A DNA stretch of 64,000 nt, from the NCBI RefSeq assembly GCF_049999945.1, contig NZ_JBLYUB010000016.1, positions 121,522 to 185,521 on the forward strand, read 5' to 3'. Origin of the DNA: Planosporangium spinosum. Its GTDB lineage: Bacteria > Actinomycetota > Actinomycetes > Mycobacteriales > Micromonosporaceae. Below, piece after piece: positions 7,863 to 16,420 of this stretch (positions are counted from its first letter, which is position 1; every line of letters starts with the position of its first letter). Position numbers and translations under genes: made by a program. The notes beneath the pieces were generated by a model that ran no database searches, was not told the origin of the DNA, and saw only the letters and a program-made list of their open reading frames with translations.

Positions 7863-10456
7863 CGTCGTCCGTCGTCGATCTTCTCCGCACCCAGCGCCTC
7901 GGCAAGCAGCCGCAGCGCCTGCTCCTCACTCGACTCGCGGACCACCCGCTCGTCGATGACCTCGTCGGTCGGCTCGTCGCCGGGGTCGAAGCCGGGATAC
8001 TGCGGGTCGTACACCGGCGGGTCGTAGTCCGGGTCGTACGGCGGCTCGTCCGCCGGGGCGGCGTCCCGGAAGCCACCGGCGTTCGGCCCCCGGTTGGCCC
8101 CGCGGCCGGCCGGACCGGCGGGCGCCGGGGAGACCGGGGCCTCGGCCGGGACCGGCTGGCGGCTCCCGGCCGGTACGCGACCGGCCGCACCCGCCGCGGC
8201 GGCACGCGCGGCGGCGAGCGCCGCGGACCGAGCGCCGGACGCGCCGGTGGCAGGCGGCTGGTCGGCGGCGGACGGGCGGCCGGCGGTGGCCGGCTGAGCG
8301 GCGGCGGATGGCTGGTCGGCAGTGAACGGGCGGCCGGCGGCGGCCGGCTGAGCGGTAGCGGGTGGCCCGGCCGGGGCGGTGCGGGCCGCCGTCATGGACT
8401 CGGCCACGCCGCTCGTCACCGGCTTGTCGGCCGGGGCAGCGGCCGGCGCCTGGCCGCCCGGGCGGGCCGGCTCGGGCCAGTCGTCCACCACGGCCGTCGG
8501 TGCCGGCGCGGCGGCGGTCGCACCGCCGGGTCGGGCCGGCGTCGGCCAGCCGTCGTCACCGGTGGCCGGGGCCTGGCTCGCGCGCGGCCCGGGGGCCGGG
8601 TGGCCGGGCGGGGCGGGTGGCGGGGCCGGCTGCGCGGGGCCGGCGGGGCCCCGCGCGGGAGCCGCGCCCCGCGGCGCCCCGCCCTGCGGGCCGCCGACCT
8701 CGCAGCGCACCTGCCAGGTGCCCCCGAGGACCTCGGTCATCGCCTGGCTCAATACGTCGGCCGACCTGGAAAGCATCTCGGCGAGGGGGCGGTGCTGGAG
8801 CAGCAGAACGACGGTGTTGCCCTCGACCTCGCGCACGGTCGCGTCACGCGCGAGCGCCGCGGTGGCCTTCTTCTTACGCCCGGTGGCGCTGACGATCTCG
8901 TCCCAGACCCGCCGGACGGCAGCGGCGTCGAGGATTCCCGGCGCGCGGGCCTCGTCGGACGGCTGACCGACCGGTGTCGCGTGACCGGGAGCGTCGCCGG
9001 ATGGCGGTTGGTGGGGAGCACCCCGACCGAGCGGCGCGGCGGCGGGCGGCGACACGGCAGCCGGCGGCGCGGCGGCGGGCGGCGACACGGCGGCCGGCGG
9101 CGCGGGAGCCGGTGGCGGCGCGGCGGCGGGCGGCGACGCGGCAGCCGGCGGCGCGGGAGCCGGTGGCGGCGCGGCGGCGGGTGACGGCGCGGCGGCGGGT
9201 GACGGCGCGGCGGGCGGCGGCGCGGCGGGCGGCGGCGCGGGAGCCGGCGGGGCGGCCACCGGCGCGGCGAGACCGGCCGTGGCTGCCTCCCCCACCGCAC
9301 CCAACCGGCGCTCCATGCGCTCCAGCCGTTGCAACAGGGCGACGGACGAGTCGTCGGCGCCGGGCAGCAACATGCGCGCGGTGACCAGCTCCAGCAGCAG
9401 CCGGGGCGCGGTGGTGCCACGCATCTCCGTAAGGCCGCCATGGACGATGTCGGCGAAGCGCGACAGCGTCGCCGGGCCGATCCGCGCGGCCTGGGCAGCC
9501 ATCCGATCGAGCTGGTCGTCGGGGGCGTCGAGCAGCCCCTTGGTGACCGCGTCCGGTACCTGCTGCAAGACGATCAGGTCACGCAGCCGTTCCAGCAGGT
9601 CGGAGGCGAACCGGCGCGGGTCGTGCCCGGCCTCGGCGACGCGGTCGACGGTGGCGTACGCGGCGGCACCGTCACCGGCGGCGAGCGCGTCGCACATCTC
9701 GTCGATCAGGGCGACGTCGGTGACCCCGAGCAGGGCCACGGCACGGGCGTAGCTGACCCCCTCGGGGCCGGCGCCGGCGATGAGCTGGTCGAGCACCGAC
9801 AGGGTGTCCCGGGCACTGCCGCCACCGGCGCGCACCACCAGCGGGAAGACCGCGGGCTCGACCTGGACCCCCTCGCCCTCGCAGAGCTTCTCCAGGTACG
9901 GTCGGAGCACGCCGGGCGGGATGAGCCGGAAGGGGTAGTGGTGGGTACGCGACTTGATCGTGCCGAGCACCTTCTCCGGCTCGGTCGTCGCGAACACGAA
10001 CTTGACGTACTCCGGCGGCTCCTCGACCAACTTCAGCAGGGCGTTGAAGCCAGCGGACGAGACCATGTGAGCCTCGTCGATCACGTACACCTTGAAGCGG
10101 CTGCTGACCGGTGCGAAGAACGCCCGTTCCCGCAGGTCGCGGGCATCGTCCACGCCACCGTGGGAGGCCGCGTCGATCTCGATGACGTCGATCGAACCGG
10201 AACCGTCGGGAGCCAGGTCGCGGCAGGACTGGCACTCCCCGCACGGCTCCGGGGTCGGCCCCTTCTCACAGTTGAGCGAGCGGGCCAGGATCCGGGCGCT
10301 GCTGGTCTTGCCGCAGCCGCGCGGCCCGGAGAAGAGGTAGGCGTGGTGCAGCCGGCCACTGCGCAGCGCCTGGGCCAGTGGCTCGGTCACGTGCTCCTGG
10401 CCGATGACCTCGGCGAAGGTGCGTGGACGGTACTTGCGGTAAAGCGCGAGCGCCAT
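7859..10456 (-). CDS. dnaX: DNA polymerase III gamma/tau subunit
   Basis: Clamp-loader motor of the replicative polymerase, about 865 residues. Residues 1-360 are the AAA+ region: YRPRTFAEVIGQEHV, Walker A GPRGCGKTS, a four-cysteine zinc module (CEKGP...CGECQSC), DEAH in Walker B and the SRTHHYPF sensor. Residues about 400-480 and much of the C-terminal half are very rich in Pro and Ala. ATG 10456 is preferred over the upstream in-frame start because GAGGAGG lies 6 bases ahead. I see no slippery A-tract of the Escherichia coli kind, so probably only the long tau form is made. Its stop overlaps the GNAT start. Confidence 0.96.
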   Translation of the reverse strand: MALALYRKYRPRTFAEVIGQEHVTEPLAQALRSGRLHHAYLFSGPRGCGKTSSARILARSLNCEKGPTPEPCGECQSCRDLAPDGSGSIDVIEIDAASHGGVDDARDLRERAFFAPVSSRFKVYVIDEAHMVSSAGFNALLKLVEEPPEYVKFVFATTEPEKVLGTIKSRTHHYPFRLIPPGVLRPYLEKLCEGEGVQVEPAVFPLVVRAGGGSARDTLSVLDQLIAGAGPEGVSYARAVALLGVTDVALIDEMCDALAAGDGAAAYATVDRVAEAGHDPRRFASDLLERLRDLIVLQQVPDAVTKGLLDAPDDQLDRMAAQAARIGPATLSRFADIVHGGLTEMRGTTAPRLLLELVTARMLLPGADDSSVALLQRLERMERRLGAVGEAATAGLAAPVAAPPAPAPPPAAPPPAAPSPAAAPSPAAAPPPAPAPPAAASPPAAAPPPAPAPPAAVSPPAAAPPAAVSPPAAAPLGRGAPHQPPSGDAPGHATPVGQPSDEARAPGILDAAAVRRVWDEIVSATGRKKKATAALARDATVREVEGNTVVLLLQHRPLAEMLSRSADVLSQAMTEVLGGTWQVRCEVGGPQGGAPRGAAPARGPAGPAQPAPPPAPPGHPAPGPRASQAPATGDDGWPTPARPGGATAAAPAPTAVVDDWPEPARPGGQAPAAAPADKPVTSGVAESMTAARTAPAGPPATAQPAAAGRPFTADQPSAAAQPATAGRPSAADQPPATGASGARSAALAAARAAAAGAAGRVPAGSRQPVPAEAPVSPAPAGPAGRGANRGPNAGGFRDAAPADEPPYDPDYDPPVYDPQYPGFDPGDEPTDEVIDERVVRESSEEQALRLLAEALGAEKIDDGRR
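9030..9250. repeat. Low-complexity Pro/Ala repeats inside dnaX
   Basis: A run of GGCGGCGCGGC-type units encodes repeated PPAAAPP and PPAAVSPP blocks on the minus strand. It forms the flexible linker after the AAA+ region and is prone to copy-number change. Confidence 0.85.
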
Positions 10457-10523
10457 CTGCGACCTCCTCGCCGCCGTCATCGGGGCCGCACGCCACGGTA
10501 GCGCCTATGCCCGACAAAAAGGG

Positions 10524-10609
10524 GCCCCCCGTGCACCCGTCAGAGCCCGCTTACCCTTGCTGCCTTCCGGCCCTGGGGGAGTTCACAGGATGTACGCCGC
10601 ACGAGGGGC
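10524..10609 (-). ncRNA. ffs: Small signal recognition particle RNA (4.5S type)
   Basis: Read on the minus strand, the centre holds the Ffh-binding hairpin (GGGCCGGAAGGCAGCAAGGG), the hallmark of bacterial 4.5S RNA. The ends pair perfectly over 11 bp (GCCCCTCGTGC with GCACGGGGGGC, allowing one G-U), giving an RNA of about 86 nt. A T5 run (CCCCTTTTTG) follows at once and probably terminates it. It lies just upstream of dnaX, as in many actinobacteria. Confidence 0.95.
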
Positions 10610-10664
10610 GACACCTACTGTACCCGGTTCCGCGGCGGCGGACGCTATGGGTATCCTTCTCGGC

Positions 10665-10752
10665 GGAGGATTCGCCTAGAGGCCTAGGGCGCACGCTTGG
10701 AAAGCGTGTTGGGTTCACACCCTCACGAGTTCGAATCTCGTATCCTCCGCCA
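10665..10752 (+). tRNA. tRNA-Ser (GGA)
   Basis: The acceptor stem GGAGGAT pairs with ATCCTCC; the anticodon stem CACGC/GCGTG encloses loop TTGGAAA, giving anticodon GGA (codons UCC and UCU). The long variable arm marks a class II serine tRNA. The 3' CCA is encoded. Confidence 0.97.
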
Positions 10753-10767
10753 GCCTGAAAAGGCAAA

Positions 10768-10802
10768 ACGCAGGGCCGGTCCGCCACGGACCGGCCCTGC
10801 GT
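10768..10802 (+). terminator. Terminator of tRNA-Ser (GGA)
   Basis: A perfect 15-bp stem (ACGCAGGGCCGGTCC and its complement) with a five-base loop begins 15 bases after the tRNA; there is no T-run. Confidence 0.8.
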
Positions 10803-11078
10803 GCGACTACGGCACACCAGCCACCCCTCACCTCGTCGCACACCGCCCAGCGGTCGGTAAGGCGCATCCGATGGCGTACCTCACGACGTTCACCTGCGAT
10901 TTCTCCGGCGCTGCCGGCCGTCGCCGGGCCCCTCCAGCCCGCAAAGAAGAGGGATGGTGGCACAGATCACAGTACGGCTCGACGCTGGAGCGGGAAGGCA
11001 CCGTCGTCGCCTTCCCGCTCCGCCGTCGCCGTGACCGTCGGGCGATGACCCGGCCGAAGCGCGATGATCCGGCCGAAG

Positions 11079-11606
11079 TCAGTACTCGAAGACCGTCGAG
11101 TAGACGGTCTGTTTCGTTCCCTCCGTCTCCACGGAGACCCGGAAGTCGGCGTCCGGCTTCGGGTGGCCGAGGTAGGTCACGACGGTACGGTCAGGCGTCA
11201 GCGGCCAGCCCCACTTCCGGACGTCCGGATCGTGCGCCAGCGGTATCCGGTCGGCCGGCCCGGGTGAACCGCCACGGAGATCGTTGCGCTCCAGGAACGA
11301 ACGCACACAGGTCTCGTCGGCCGTGAAGGTGAGGAAAGCCGTGCCCCCGATGACGGCGTCGTAGTAGTAGTAGTGCAGGTTCTCGACCGGGCAGTCCGGC
11401 AACGTGATGTGGAATTTGTCGGCCGTACCCTCGAGCGACCTGAACAGCGAGCTGCCCGGGTACGCGCGCCCGTCGACGAGCGCGCGCCCCCGCCACACCA
11501 CGAGGCCACCGAGGACGATCACGAGCGCCACGATCGACACGGTCGACACGATGAGCCACACCCATAGACGTCGCCCGCGCGTGGGCCGCGACTCAGCCAC
11601 GCTCAT
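11079..11606 (-). CDS. Hypothetical single-pass membrane protein
   Basis: A 175-residue protein I do not recognise. After a basic start (ESRPTRGRRLW) there is one hydrophobic helix at about residues 14-38, then an extracytoplasmic domain with two cysteines (LPDCPVENLHYYYY and DETCVRSFL) that could form a disulfide. A run of four tyrosines near residue 90 is notable. I start at ATG 11606, giving the membrane segment a normal N-terminal position; the ribosome site is weak. It is divergent from the chemoreceptor gene. Confidence 0.65.
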   Translation of the reverse strand: MSVAESRPTRGRRLWVWLIVSTVSIVALVIVLGGLVVWRGRALVDGRAYPGSSLFRSLEGTADKFHITLPDCPVENLHYYYYDAVIGGTAFLTFTADETCVRSFLERNDLRGGSPGPADRIPLAHDPDVRKWGWPLTPDRTVVTYLGHPKPDADFRVSVETEGTKQTVYSTVFEY

Positions 11607-12020
11607 CCCCTGATCTCGTACGTGCCGCTGTGGCCACGCAATCCCATGCACCTCTTCAAGTGATTCATTTCGCTCGGACGCGTGATGGAGCCTAGAGGCC
11701 AGGGCGTGCGCCCGCCGCCGGCATAGCACGAAGTATGTCAATGCATCACATCGATGACATGCCGAGCGGGCCACGGCCGCCGGCCCGGTTCATCCGCGCG
11801 GCGATCCACGCGCCGGTCAGACGCGGTCGACCGAACCGGACGCGCGGGGAGCAGTCGCGGGAGCGGACCTCGCCGTACGTCCCCCGCGTGCCCTGGATCA
11901 CCTCGGTCCGAGTGTCCTCAATCACTCCATCCGCCGGCCGATCACTCCGGTCGAGATCTCGTCCCTTTTGGCGCGATCATGCACTTTGCGCGAGCAACAA
12001 CATGGATCGGAGTGGACCGT
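11607..12020. other. Divergent intergenic region
   Basis: 414 bases between the minus-strand membrane protein and the chemoreceptor. It should carry both promoters. I see no convincing small gene or clear promoter boxes. Confidence 0.5.
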
Positions 12021-13640
12021 ATGGCCATCGACACCACGGCGGGCAAGGAACGTACCAACTGGTTCGCCGACCGGAGCGTGACCACGAAAATCCTGGCCAG
12101 CCTCCTGGTGGCGTGCCTGACGACCGGCCTGGTCCTGGCGGTCGCACTGGCCCGGATGGCCACCCTGCGCGACAGCGCCCAGCAGATCCGCGACGGGGCC
12201 ATCACCCCGATCGTGAACCTCAGCGAGATCCGCCGGGCCTTCCTCCAGACCCGGGTCGACAGCCTCGCCGACCAGACCATGGCCACGGACGCCAGCAGCC
12301 CCGAGCACCAGGCGTACCTCAAGGACGTCACCGCGATGGAGAGCGCCCTCGCCACCTACGGCCGCAACGACCTGTCGGCCGAGGAGCGGGCCACCCTGGA
12401 CGACCTCAGCAAGTCGTGGACGTCCTACAACGACGTCGTCGCCAACCAGCTCATCCCGCTCGGCTGGGCCGGCAAGATGGTCGAGTTCGGGATCATCCGC
12501 ACCCAGAAGGTCAAGCCGCTCTCGGCGCAGATCCAGACCGACCTCGACAAGCTGATCGCCAGCTCGAACCAGCGGGTGACCGCCCGAATGAAGGCCAACA
12601 CCGCCGCGTACGACACCGCGCTCGTCACGGTGCTGACGACCGCGGCGGTCGGCATCGTGCTGTCCGTCCTGCTCGCGCTGATCACCGTACGCTCGATCAT
12701 CGGCTCCGTCCGCAAGGTCTCCGGGGTGGTGGAGCGGCTCGCCGAGGGCGACCTGACCCGCTCAGCCGACGTACACAGCGGTGACGAGCTGGGCCGGATG
12801 GCATGCGGCCTCGACACCGCCACCGCCCGGCTGCGCGAGATGGTCGGCGCGGTGGCCGACAGCGCCCAGGCGCTGGCCGGCTCCGGCGAGGAGCTGGCCG
12901 CGGTCAGCAAGCAGATCACCGAGTCCTCGGCGCAGACCTCCAGCCAGGCCGGCATCGTCTCGGAGGCCGCCGATCACATCAGCCGCAACGTACAGACCCT
13001 CGCCTCCGGCGCCGAGCAGATGGGCGCCTCGATCGGCGAGATCTCGTCGAACGCCACCGAGGCGGCCCGTGTCGCCCAGGAGGCGGTCCAGGCGGCCGGC
13101 TCAGCCAGCACCACGATCAACCAGCTCGGTACGTCCTCGGCGGAGATCGGCAACGTGATCAAGCTCATCACCTCGATCGCCGAGCAGACGAACCTGCTCG
13201 CCCTCAACGCCACCATCGAGGCGGCCCGCGCCGGCGAGGCCGGCAAGGGCTTCGCCGTGGTCGCCAGCGAGGTCAAGGACCTCGCCCAGGAGACCGCGCG
13301 CGCCACCGAGGACATCGCCCGGCGCATCCACGTCATCCAGGGTGATGCTGGTCATGCCGTCGAGGCGATCGGCCGCATCGGCGACGTCATCGGCCGGATC
13401 AACGACTACTCCACGATGATCGCCTCTGCCGTCGAGGAACAGAGCGCCACCACCAGCGAGATGGTCCGGAACGTCGCCGAGGCATCCACCGGCGCCGCCG
13501 ACATCGCCGGCAACATCACCGGCGTGGCCACCGCCGCCCAGTCGACCAACACGGGCATCGCCGAGACCAACCGCGCCGCCGCCGACCTGGCCCGGATGGG
13601 TAGCGAGCTGCAGCAGCTCGTGGGCCGCTTCCGGTACTGA
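12021..13640 (+). CDS. Methyl-accepting chemotaxis protein
   Basis: Transmembrane chemoreceptor of about 539 residues. It has an N-terminal helix (about 21-41), a helical periplasmic sensor of the four-helix-bundle type, a second membrane helix near 195-217, a HAMP segment ending VVERLAEGDLT, and a signalling domain with the near-invariant hairpin tip EQTNLLALNATIEAARAGE. No C-terminal CheR/CheB-binding pentapeptide is seen. The ATG at 12021 has CGGAG upstream; a GTG nine bases earlier is possible. No other che genes are in the window, so it would signal to a CheA elsewhere. Confidence 0.93.
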   Translation: MAIDTTAGKERTNWFADRSVTTKILASLLVACLTTGLVLAVALARMATLRDSAQQIRDGAITPIVNLSEIRRAFLQTRVDSLADQTMATDASSPEHQAYLKDVTAMESALATYGRNDLSAEERATLDDLSKSWTSYNDVVANQLIPLGWAGKMVEFGIIRTQKVKPLSAQIQTDLDKLIASSNQRVTARMKANTAAYDTALVTVLTTAAVGIVLSVLLALITVRSIIGSVRKVSGVVERLAEGDLTRSADVHSGDELGRMACGLDTATARLREMVGAVADSAQALAGSGEELAAVSKQITESSAQTSSQAGIVSEAADHISRNVQTLASGAEQMGASIGEISSNATEAARVAQEAVQAAGSASTTINQLGTSSAEIGNVIKLITSIAEQTNLLALNATIEAARAGEAGKGFAVVASEVKDLAQETARATEDIARRIHVIQGDAGHAVEAIGRIGDVIGRINDYSTMIASAVEEQSATTSEMVRNVAEASTGAADIAGNITGVATAAQSTNTGIAETNRAAADLARMGSELQQLVGRFRY

Positions 13641-13677
13641 CGGCCGACCGGACGACCAGCGCCGACCGGCAAGCAGG

Positions 13678-13705
13678 AGGCCCGGACCACACCAGGTCCC
13701 GGCCT
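13678..13705 (+). terminator. Terminator of the chemoreceptor gene
   Basis: An 11-bp inverted repeat with one mismatch (AGGCCCGGACC with GGTCCCGGCCT) lies 38 bases after the stop. Confidence 0.6.
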
Positions 13706-13811
13706 TCGTGCTGTCAGCCGTGCAGTGACGTCAGGGCACGACCGCACCGCCCGTCCGGCATCCGCCCGGGTGGGATCACGGCCGGTATCCGCCCGGCTGG
13801 GTTCAAAGATC

Positions 13812-13848
13812 AACGGCCGGGCCGCCCTCCTGGGGCTGCCCGGCCGTT
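13812..13848 (-). terminator. Terminator of tRNA-Ser (CGA)
   Basis: A perfect 11-bp stem (AACGGCCGGGC with GCCCGGCCGTT) lies 16 bases past the 3' end of the minus-strand tRNA. Confidence 0.7.
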
Positions 13849-13863
13849 CGACCTGTTCACAAG

Positions 13864-13950
13864 CGGTGGCGGCGGGATTTGAACCCGCGGAGGGGTTGCC
13901 CCCTCACACGCTTTCGAGGCGTGCTCCTTAGGCCACTCGGACACACCACC
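13864..13950 (-). tRNA. tRNA-Ser (CGA)
   Basis: Read on the minus strand, the acceptor stem GGTGGTG pairs with CGCCACC (one G-U). The anticodon stem CACGC/GCGTG has loop CTCGAAA, giving anticodon CGA (codon UCG). The long variable arm is typical of serine tRNAs. No CCA is encoded. Confidence 0.97.
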
Positions 13951-14024
13951 GCCGAGAAGGGTACATGACGCGCCAACGGGTTGTCGCGCACCCCACGCCG
14001 AAGCCGCCTGGCAGGATCAACGGC

Positions 14025-14732
14025 ATGAGTACGCATATCGGCGCCAAGCCGGGTGAGATCGCGGAGCGGGTCCTCCTACCGGGCGACCCGCTGCGCGCAA
14101 AGTGGATCGCCGAGCACTTCCTCGACGACGCGAAGTGCTACTCGACGGTCCGCAACATGTTCGGCTTCACCGGGACGTACCGTGGCGTACCCGTCTCGGT
14201 GCAGGGCTCCGGCATGGGCATGCCGTCGGCTTCGATCTACACGCACGAACTGATCAACGAATATGGTGTCAAGACGGTCATCCGGGTCGGCAGCTGCGGC
14301 GCGCTCTCCCACGACCTGGGCCTCCGCGACGTGATCGCGGCCAGCGCCTCGAGCACCGACTCGGCGATGAACCGGGTGCGCTTCGACGGCCTGGTCGACT
14401 ACGCGCCGGTAGCCGACTTCGGGCTGCTGCGCACCGCGGTGGACATGGCCGCGGCCAGGGGCGTCGAGATGACCGTCGGCCCGGTGCTGGCCGCCGACGC
14501 GTTCTACACCGACCGGCCCGACCTGTACGACCGGCTCGCCGACTACGGCGTGCTGGCCGTGGAGATGGAGTCCGCGGCGATCTACACGATCGCGGCCCGG
14601 TACAAGGCCCGGGCGCTGACCGTCCTGACCGTCAGCGACCACATCCGCACCGGTGAGAAGACCAGCTCCGAGGAGCGCGAGCAGACCTTCAACCAGATGG
14701 TGGAGATCGCGCTCGACACGATCATCGCCTGA
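14025..14732 (+). CDS. deoD: Purine-nucleoside phosphorylase
   Basis: Cleaves purine (deoxy)nucleosides with phosphate to base and (deoxy)ribose-1-phosphate in nucleoside salvage. 235 residues, the usual DeoD length. Family features include LLPGDPLRAKWIAEHF near the N-terminus, the phosphate-site region QGSGMGMPSASIYTHEL, IRVGSCGALS, and the substrate-binding EMESAAIYTIA; the catalytic Asp sits in TVSDHIRTGE. ATG 14025 is preceded by AGGA. The gene converges on tadA across a long hairpin. Confidence 0.96.
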   Translation: MSTHIGAKPGEIAERVLLPGDPLRAKWIAEHFLDDAKCYSTVRNMFGFTGTYRGVPVSVQGSGMGMPSASIYTHELINEYGVKTVIRVGSCGALSHDLGLRDVIAASASSTDSAMNRVRFDGLVDYAPVADFGLLRTAVDMAAARGVEMTVGPVLAADAFYTDRPDLYDRLADYGVLAVEMESAAIYTIAARYKARALTVLTVSDHIRTGEKTSSEEREQTFNQMVEIALDTIIA

Positions 14733-14746
14733 ACGTGATCGTCTCT

Positions 14747-14828
14747 CCTTGATCGTCACAACTTTCCCGAAGTCGTGGTCTCGGCACCCCCGGAGACCAC
14801 GACTTCCCGGAAGTTGTGACGATCAAGG
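14747..14828. terminator. Long bidirectional terminator hairpin, member of a dispersed repeat
   Basis: Two 36-base arms (14747-14782 and 14793-14828) pair with only three mismatches around a 10-base loop. It separates the convergent deoD and tadA genes and can serve both. Its right arm recurs at 38118-38151 with three differences in about 35 bases. Confidence 0.85.
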
Positions 14829-14842
14829 GGCCTGATCGGAAC

Positions 14843-15349
14843 TCAGCGCCGCCGGGCGAAGAAGTCCAGCAGCAACGCCGCGCATTCGGCTTCGAGTACC
14901 CCGGCGTACACCTCGGGCCGGTGGGTGAGCCGCCGGTCGCGTACCACGTCCCACAGCGACCCGACGGCCCCCGTCTTGGGCTCCCAGGCACCGAAGACGA
15001 GCGTCCGCACGCGGGCCAGGACCAGCGCGCCGGCACACATCGTGCACGGTTCGAGGGTGACCACCAGCGTGCATCCGTCGAGGTGCCAGCCGTCACCGTG
15101 GACGGCCGCCGCCCGACGCATCGCGACGATCTCGGCGTGGCCGGTCGGGTCGCCGGTCAGCTCCCGCTCGTTGCGACCGGTCGCGAGCTCCCGTCCGTCC
15201 GGCCCGTACAGGACCGCACCGACCGGGACGTCGTCGGCGTCGGGCGCCGCACCGCCGATCGGTCGGAGCGGAACGGCGACCTCCAGGGCCCGCCGCATCC
15301 ATGCCTCGTGCCGGACCCGCCGCCCGGCAACCTCGGGGGACCGGCTCAC
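14843..15349 (-). CDS. tadA: tRNA-specific adenosine deaminase
   Basis: Zinc deaminase that converts the wobble adenosine of tRNA-Arg(ACG) to inosine. The catalytic motifs are both present: HAE (TGHAEIVAMRRA) and PCTMC (LEPCTMCAGAL). About 168 residues from a GTG at 15349 that overlaps the upstream stop as GTGA and has GGAGGAG ahead; an internal ATG at about 15295 (MRRALEVAV) is the alternative. It is translationally coupled to its partner gene just upstream. Confidence 0.93.
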   Translation of the reverse strand: MSRSPEVAGRRVRHEAWMRRALEVAVPLRPIGGAAPDADDVPVGAVLYGPDGRELATGRNERELTGDPTGHAEIVAMRRAAAVHGDGWHLDGCTLVVTLEPCTMCAGALVLARVRTLVFGAWEPKTGAVGSLWDVVRDRRLTHRPEVYAGVLEAECAALLLDFFARRR

Positions 15350-15876
15350 CCCTCGCGCAACTCCTCCATCTCGTCGCCGCACCCGATGACCTGGCACACC
15401 TCGGCGGTCACGTCCGACGGCAGCATGCCCTCCCGCGCGCACAGTTCCAGCAGCCGGCGCGCGGGCATGCCCAGGTCCGACAGCAGATCAGGGTCGCCGA
15501 TGGGCTCGATGCCGGCCCCGGCCGCGCCCGGCTCCTCCTCATCGGCGCCGTGCCGGACGCTCCGCGCCTCGCCGGTGGCCCGGTCGATGTCGATGGCAGG
15601 CTCCTCGACGTCACCGAGCAGCAGCGCACCGAGGCGGGACTCCTCGGCGAACGTCGAGTCGGATCCGAAGACCCTCAGGTCCTCACCCTCGTCGAGGCGC
15701 AGGATCGCGAGGTAGGTCTCGTCGGACTCGACGAAGAGCAGCGACACCTCCGCGTCGGGCTCGGCGTCGCGGAGCAGGTCGGCCACCTCGTCGATGTCCG
15801 CGGCCCCGGACAGATCCATTTCGGTCGCGATCCAGCCGTCCGGACCGCGGACGGCGGCAGCAGCGAAGTACGACAC
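15346..15876 (-). CDS. tRNA adenosine deaminase-associated protein
   Basis: A 176-residue acidic protein of the actinobacterial family that accompanies tadA. It starts SYFAAAAVRGPDGW, has many Asp/Glu residues, a central helix LIDEVADLLRDAE-like segment and a C-terminal helix ending in CGDEMEELREG. Function is not established; the constant pairing suggests a role with TadA. It begins at GTG 15876 and its stop overlaps the tadA start. Confidence 0.88.
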   Translation of the reverse strand: MSYFAAAAVRGPDGWIATEMDLSGAADIDEVADLLRDAEPDAEVSLLFVESDETYLAILRLDEGEDLRVFGSDSTFAEESRLGALLLGDVEEPAIDIDRATGEARSVRHGADEEEPGAAGAGIEPIGDPDLLSDLGMPARRLLELCAREGMLPSDVTAEVCQVIGCGDEMEELREG

Positions 15877-16091
15877 GGTCCCCCCGGTCGATGTGGTCGG
15901 TACTGCGGGAACCCTATGAGATCAGCGTATGTCCCCACGAGTGGACGCTAGCCGAGAATATGCAGCCAGGGTGTCCGCTGCCCGCCGACTGCGCGCTGAC
16001 ACCCCGTCGTGTCGCACGATGGAGTGATGACCATGACGCCACCACCCGCCCCGGTCGCGGCGGTGCCACCGCCGGTCGCGGATCGGTACGC
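15877..16091. other. Intergenic region with a possible 24-residue peptide frame
   Basis: Plus strand 16024-16095 could encode VMTMTPPPAPVAAVPPPVAD followed by RYA and a TAA; GGAG stands eight bases before its inner ATG. Nothing else is recognisable. I do not claim it is expressed. Confidence 0.2.
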
Positions 16092-16295
16092 CTAACCGGC
16101 GAGGCGACGGCGCCTGGCGATGAGTTCCCGCAGCCGGTCGGTACGCGCCCCGCGGGGCTGCACCCGGTCACGCAGCGCCTTCGCGTCGGCCAGCTCGGCG
16201 AGGAGCCGGAGCCGACGGCGGCGCCGGTCCGGGTCGAGCCGCTGCAGCGTCAAAGCCATACGGCCGAGACTGAAGGCCCGCCGCCCGTACGTCAA
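16092..16295 (-). CDS. Possible small Arg-rich protein
   Basis: An open frame of up to 67 residues, very rich in Arg and Leu (DRRRRRLRLLAELADAK), predicted to be helical and basic. It has no recognised family and a poor ribosome site. It occupies an otherwise empty stretch, so it could be a small DNA- or RNA-binding protein or merely an open frame in GC-rich DNA. Confidence 0.25.
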   Translation of the reverse strand: MTYGRRAFSLGRMALTLQRLDPDRRRRRLRLLAELADAKALRDRVQPRGARTDRLRELIARRRRLAG

Positions 16296-16420
16296 GGTGG
16301 CGTACCTTCAGCAATCATCCAGGCACGAACGGCTACCCGGAGCGGTACCGTGTGCGGCCGGAAGGGCACGGCGGGTACCCGCGCGGCCGCCGATCGGTAC
16401 GGCCGTCGGATCCGGACCTG

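Noticed and set aside
9030..9250. CRISPR-like repetition
   Set aside because: The repeats have no unique spacers and code for Pro/Ala blocks of DnaX in frame.
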